Assembly: GCA_036874045.1 (NCBI GenBank)
Contig: CM072337.1
Coordinates: forward strand, 1,302,001 to 1,366,000
Source: Cymodocea nodosa
Lineage: Eukaryota; Streptophyta; Magnoliopsida; Alismatales; Cymodoceaceae
DNA length: 64,000 nt
Direction of reading: 5' to 3'
A model generated the notes under the pieces. The model did not search any database and was not told where the DNA came from. It saw nothing but the letters and a program-made list of their open reading frames with translations. A program made the translations under genes and the position numbers. How positions within the stretch are numbered: the first letter of the stretch is position 1; each line of letters starts with the position of its first letter. This document shows, piece by piece, positions 59,063-64,000 of the stretch.

Positions 59063-59130
59063 AAATTAGAGATTAATTCTAATTTGTATTTTAACTGCAA
59101 GTGTATAGTGTATATTGTATTTGTGTGCAA
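58456..59130 (-). pseudogene. Captured host-gene fragment: F-box-associated (FBA) domain, between two LTRs
   Basis: An uninterrupted minus-strand frame of 224 codons. It has no ATG at its head; the first ~25 codons (to about 59060) are LTR sequence, and the first ATG is at 59034. From there it reads like the C-terminal FBA domain of plant F-box proteins: HVILDGYIYLV, then IMSIDSYDEYIEILPVP, LCLIRWWD, then FQIWIMEDINEWKWEEEYIE (the usual IWVMxEYG..SW pattern), LVFGIYN, and a TFIPFVSTFQ ending before TAA. The N-terminal F-box is absent. It lies between LTRs at 55885-57871 and 59063-60186, in the same direction as the element, so it was probably picked up by the element. Substrate and parent gene are unknown. 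The openness of the frame is notable beside its decayed neighbours. Confidence 0.55.
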
Positions 59131-60186
59131 GTATAGGTCGATCCCATAGAGATTGAGTAAGAATTGTGTACAATTTTGATTTTTATATTAGAGTTTATAT
59201 GTGTTTAGTTAAGCATTCCGTTAAGGTTAACACAATAGACTTAGTTCGTGGAGTTATGGCTAATTCAACGGACTAACCTCATAGACTTAAGTTAATTTCA
59301 CGAGCCTATCTTTCTAATTAAATACTGTTATTTACAAAGGAATTCGGCCAACCATTAGGCGGTTCTACAAAATATAAATATCCATTAAGCTCTTTAATGT
59401 TAGTTAATATTAGATATATCATTAAGCAACACTAACATTCAGATATTTCAAATAGTAACCATTAAAATTTTTAAGTATCTGAAACGAATCAATTTCAATA
59501 AACAATAAAACTATTTTTTATTTTCTGAATTAAACAAATATAAAACATTCACAATACTAACAATGATAATATTAATTACAATACAAAACAAATAATACAA
59601 CACTCTAATACTAAATGTAAACATAGATAATTTGTTGTTTTTGGTATTTTTGTTTTGATATGTTCCTGAAGATGAGCAAAAGTTGAAATGTAAAAATCTC
59701 TATCGATAGTAAAAACTTTCGTCACTACATGCGACACAATTACACCATTAAAAACTTAATTACTTATAATCTTGACTCCTCTCCCTATAGAATCGCGAAT
59801 CAAGAATTGTAAGATGATCTCATTTTCAATATATTGGCATCAACCCGAAACCAAGGTTAGAAGCTTTACGATCTTTTGAGATATGAGTCGGTGCTTGGTG
59901 AAAATGATTTTTCTTCCTACGATGCGATCACTCCTTACAATGGTTGTCAATCATCGTGTTTGGCTCGGAATCGACTCGACATCAGGAAAGTATTCTCATA
60001 AACCTCTGATGATTGGTAATTTTGGTGGTGGTGTGGAGTTTTAGGGAACTTCCGACGCTTCCTACAGTTAACATGGTTCTCCACCTCTACATACACACTT
60101 TCTTCGTCTTTCTCCTCTTCTTTTATATTTCTTTCTATAGTAACTACTTCTGGTTAGATGATCGGTTGATTTTCCTTCATTCATAT
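59063..60186 (-). mobile_element. Tat/Athila-like LTR, fourth copy, truncated
   Basis: It starts in the TTTGTATTTTAACTGCAAGT block and follows the other copies through the hairpins, CGCGAATCAAGAATTG, GGTGCTTGGTGAAAATG and GATCGGTTGATTTTCC. At CATTCATATCAAAG (about 60186) it stops abruptly against an inverted copy. The AACTATCCGA array is therefore missing. It is more diverged than the copies at 53970 and 55885. Confidence 0.65.
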
Positions 60187-63100
60187 CAAAGAACTTAATG
60201 GATGTTATTTACATTTTATGGAACCGCCCAATGGTTGGCTGAATTCCTTTGTAAATAGCATTATTTAATTGGAAAAGACCCAGCTCGTAGAGTTAACTAA
60301 GTCCACAATGTCGGTCTATTGTGTTATTTGTAACTCAACAGAATGCTTACTGAATGCATATAAATTTCAATATAAAAATCGAAACAGTACATAATTCTTA
60401 TTCAATCTCTGTAAGATCGACCTGTACTTGCACATGAATACAATATACACTGTGCATTTATAATTAAAATTAATATCTAATTTGTGTAAAAGGTTATTTG
60501 TTTATTTCTAAAAGTAATTAGTTATATAAGCATAAAAATAAAAGTTAACAAATCAATACAACACCCATAGAGGAAGTAGAAATATTTGATGAAGAAGAGG
60601 AAGATAATCAAGATTATTCAAGGGTTTTAGTCTCTTATGATTGGCCAATACCCTAAGAACCACAAAAAAAGGACCTTCCCACACTAATTTCCATTTCAAA
60701 CACCAATTCTAAAGGGGAGGAATAAATTGAAACACATCGAAGAGAGGAAGAGATGAAATGTAACCCTCAGCAAAATGAAGGAATTTAGGTAGAAAATTTA
60801 CATGAGACAATTAACATTTCTAATGATACTAACAAGGAAAATGTAGAAATAGGCTATTAACAGGAAATAAAGCATGAACCTCTAAGGATTAACAAGAAAT
60901 TCAAATAGAGGAACCTAAGTAGGAAAATCTCTTCAAACAAATTGAAGCAATAACACTCTAGCTATGAAGGAAAGAAGTATACCACAGGAAGTTAGGGAAG
61001 TTCCTATCGAAATACACTTTAGGAATGAAGAAGCAAAGGGTAAATTTGAAGAATTTAAACAAATGGAAGTTTTGTATAGTAGGCCGTTGTGATTCCAACA
61101 CATGGAGTATATTCAAGAGATGCTTGAATATCAAAAATTATTGAAAATCATTCCTAAAGAAAGTGGGCATTCAATTATAGAAAATTAGATCTCCCACTTT
61201 TATGCTAATCTAAAAATTGAACAAAATAAAGTGTATGAATTTGATAGGGGAGGACATAGGATTAACCCTCGAAGTGATTCATGACACCTTAGGACTCAAG
61301 AAGGAGGGTGTGAAAATTTTAGAAGATATAATACATGCTAGTTGGACTAAGCAATAGATGAAGGATTACCTAGCAATCAATCCTCTAGTCCACCTTTTGA
61401 ATAAAATGAACATGCTAAAGGGCAAGGCTAGAATGATAGCCTTCATTTTAATTAGAACAATATTTCAAAGAAAGGGGCATGAGGTTGAGTTGAGTAGATG
61501 TACTATGTTGGCTACATATGCAATTCTGAACAAAAATCAACTGGTACAAGGCTTTTATTAGTAAACTTGGCAATATTAAGAAGAAATTATTCTTTGGAGA
61601 TGCCTTATTCCTCTTAATTAATAGGCACAACAACTTGGATAAGTCCACTATTGTATGGTGGAAATCCAAATATTTAACTGTGAAAGATTACTTATTTTTC
61701 AAGAAGAATGATACACTAGAAGTTACTGTAAGAAAGCCACAACAAGAATCGCCCCTTTAGCATCAAATTTTAGCTTCCTTGGAAGACATTAGAGGGAGAT
61801 TGTCTCACCTTGAGAGAGAAGTAGAAGAACTAAGGAATAGGAGATGGTAGGATTTTGTTGTAAACTAATGCTTGTACTACTAAATGATACTTGTAATTTT
61901 AACTTTTATGTTGGTGAATTTTTGTATTAATGGCTATAATCTCTAATGCTTATACAAAATTGAATGAGTAGTACTAAATTAACTAATAGTTGAATTCAAA
62001 AGAGGTATTAACTGCTACTTTGTGTTATTATATCTAAACAAGTACAATGATAATTAGTTAGATGTCTTACTCTAGATCTATTTAATATTAGCTTTGCTCA
62101 CACTTTGACTCATTCATCTTTCTTCATTTACATGTATGCAACATTTTTGATTATGACAAAACTTATAATAATTGTGTTAATAGGGGTGTATAGGTAAGGA
62201 GAAGAATTTAAATTTATTAATTCAAAGATAAATAGGTCTAGATATTTAAAATGAAAAAGTACATAATATTAATGATTAAATAATGGTTAATTACATAATA
62301 TTTAACTTATCATATGAGAATTAAGTCATTATGTTATAATTGTATTATTATATGCTTTAATGAAAGAATATGTATAATTTTAAGGAATTAATGTTAATTA
62401 AGCACATTTCTGCACTATCGGTGAGTTATAGACTTTGAAATTTTTAAGTATTTGAATTTTCTATTATTTTGGAGAGTTACATTTTTATATATTGAAGAGT
62501 TATATTTTAAACGTTTAAAGAATATTTTATTATTTCTTGAAGTACACGTGTTGAAATTAAATATTTTATTATATCATGTAAGCTGCACATCTTTAATTCA
62601 TTAAGTTAGCATAACTATAAGCATTGAGTTACTTGAATATAAACTAAGGTAACACATTGTGTTAGTATTATAAGCTTATAAGTTATTTTTTTATTACACG
62701 TGTTTTATTGTTAAGTCAATAAAGTAAGTCTATTGAGTTACACTAATTCTATAGATCAATTATTTTCTAACATGCCACTATAGCAATTGTATAAATAGGA
62801 AATGTAAACTTTTGAATAGTTAACGTTTCGATTTAGTCGAAGAGTTATGTTAAAAACTTGTATAGTTAAGTTATCTGCACGTGTGTTTTTAATGTTTTAA
62901 GTTTTTATATGTTTTATATATGCGTTTGGTAATAAAAAATCGAAGAGTTAGATAACTATTTGAGTTTTTATACGCATAAATGGATAACTGTTTGAGTTTT
63001 ATAAAATGATTAAAGAATAGATAAGTTTTTTATTCAGTCATGTGTTTTACAGGTGTAAGAACTAGAAGAGTTATAAGAAGACAATTTAGATGTATCTATG

Positions 63101-64000
63101 ATATGAAGGAAAACCACAATTGCACGTATTATGTAAGAATTAATTCGTAGAATGAAGAATAAATCACCATTGTAGATACAAATGAAGGAAATTTAACTGA
63201 TCATTTAAGCAGAGCAGTTATTACTGAAAGAAATATAAAAGAAGATAAGAAAGACGAAGAAATGTGTGTGAAAGTGGAGGATCATGTTAATTCTAAGAAG
63301 CGTTGAAAGTTCCCTGAAGTTCTACAACACTACCAAAATTACCAATCATCGGAGGTCTGTGAAGATACTTTTCGAATGTCGGGTTGATTTCAAGTCAAAC
63401 ACGGTGATTGACAACCACTGTGAGGAGTGATCACGTTGTAGGAATGAAAGTCATTTTTATCAAGTACCGACTCATATCTCAAGAGATCGTAAAACTTCTA
63501 GCATTAATTTCGAGTTGATGTCAGTATATTAAAGAAAAGATCAACTTACAAGTCTTGGCTCGCAATTTTATAAGGAGAAGAGGCAAGATTGTAAGTGATT
63601 AAGTTTTTAGTGGTATAATCGCGTCGTATGTAGTGATATAAGTTTTTAATGTCAATAGAGATTTTTATATGTTATCTCTCGCTCATCTTCAATAACATAT
63701 CAAAACAAAAATATCAAAAACAACTAATTATCTATGTTTACATTTAGCATTAAAGTGTTGTATTATTTGTTATGCATCGTGATTAATATTATCATTATCA
63801 TTATTGTAAATATTTGATTTAGAAAATAGAAAATAGTTTTATTATTTATTAAAATTGATTTATTTAGAATATTTAAAAATTTTAATGGTTATTATTTAAA
63901 ATATCTGAATATTAATATTACTTAATGATAAATTTTAAATTAATTAATATTAAAAAAATTAATTAATATTATTTACATTCTATAAATCCGTCCTATATAT
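60187..64000 (+). mobile_element. Plus-strand Tat/Athila-like element, short, old and broken (continues past window)
   Basis: Parts: a truncated 5' LTR (60187 to about 60555; GGAACCGCCCAATGGTTGGC, then GATCGACCTGTACTTGCAC), a short internal region (about 60560-62245) and a 3' LTR (about 62250 to beyond 64000), which starts AAAATGAAAAAGTACATAAT and is in the reverse orientation to the copies upstream. The 3' LTR has ACACGTGT at 62544-62551. The internal region codes for no enzymes that I can see. It carries many breaks. Confidence 0.65.
61100..61860 (+). pseudogene. Athila-type gag-region relic ('putative plant transposon protein' domain)
   Basis: Pieces such as the one around 61355-61560 (INPLVHLLNK, RTIFQRKGHEVE, LATYAILNKNQLVQG) resemble the conserved domain near the 5' end of Athila coding regions (typically LNP.AR...F....I.PR...TEV...A.LLY.IL.GK.INVG). 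Near the end (61785-61850) a coiled-coil-like Glu/Arg-rich stretch follows. This fixes the element's family better than its LTRs alone. It is a broken fossil. Confidence 0.45.

Overview
The window is nuclear DNA of a flowering plant. The evidence is spliced genes with GT-AG introns, a nuclear gene for chloroplast EF-Tu with a transit peptide, plant LTR retrotransposons with large LTRs, plant hAT, Harbinger-like and RTE-LINE relics, and AT-rich introns and intergenic DNA. GC-rich first exons and a GC-rich EF-Tu gene would suit a non-grass monocot, but this is only a guess.

The gene-bearing part is 0-44 kb. It opens with the last exon of an unidentified, probably GPI-anchored protein (509-657, +). 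Next is a complete 12-exon gene for cytosolic-type prolyl-tRNA synthetase (3068-20916, +; 508 aa). Its ~17.8 kb length comes from large introns holding a LINE tail, a tandem-duplicated segment, a Harbinger-like element and an hAT relic. A second large gene runs on the minus strand (38290 to 23921) with at least 12 exons. It encodes a protein of about 1,035 aa or more: Pro-rich N-terminus, charged middle and RS-type C-terminus, probably an RNA-processing factor that I cannot name. One of its introns appears to be GC-AG, and the phases of exons 2 and 3 do not match, so a short exon is missing from my model. A third gene, intronless and on the minus strand (43089-41653), encodes plastid EF-Tu (478 aa). 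Prolyl-tRNA synthetase and plastid EF-Tu both serve translation, but in different compartments; there is no operon-like link.

The accessory part is 43.5-64 kb. It holds a Harbinger-like TIR element, a possible orphan first exon, a stem-loop MITE, a relic of a Harbinger-type Myb/SANT ORF, and a decayed Ty1/copia element (about 47.6-53.8 kb) split by a Ty3/gypsy (Tat/Athila-like) LTR. From 53.8 kb to the end there is a pile-up of related ~2 kb LTRs: tandem copies on the minus strand, a short internal region with an uninterrupted F-box-associated-domain fragment between two LTRs, a head-to-head LTR junction at about 60,186, and a short plus-strand element with an Athila-like gag-region relic. 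These LTRs carry clusters of short perfect or near-perfect hairpins and repeated ACACGTGT palindromes, which are the most unusual structures in the window.

I saw no rRNA, convincing tRNA gene, CRISPR array or prokaryotic feature. All exon limits come from reading splice signals and reading frames by eye, with no alignment or transcript data.
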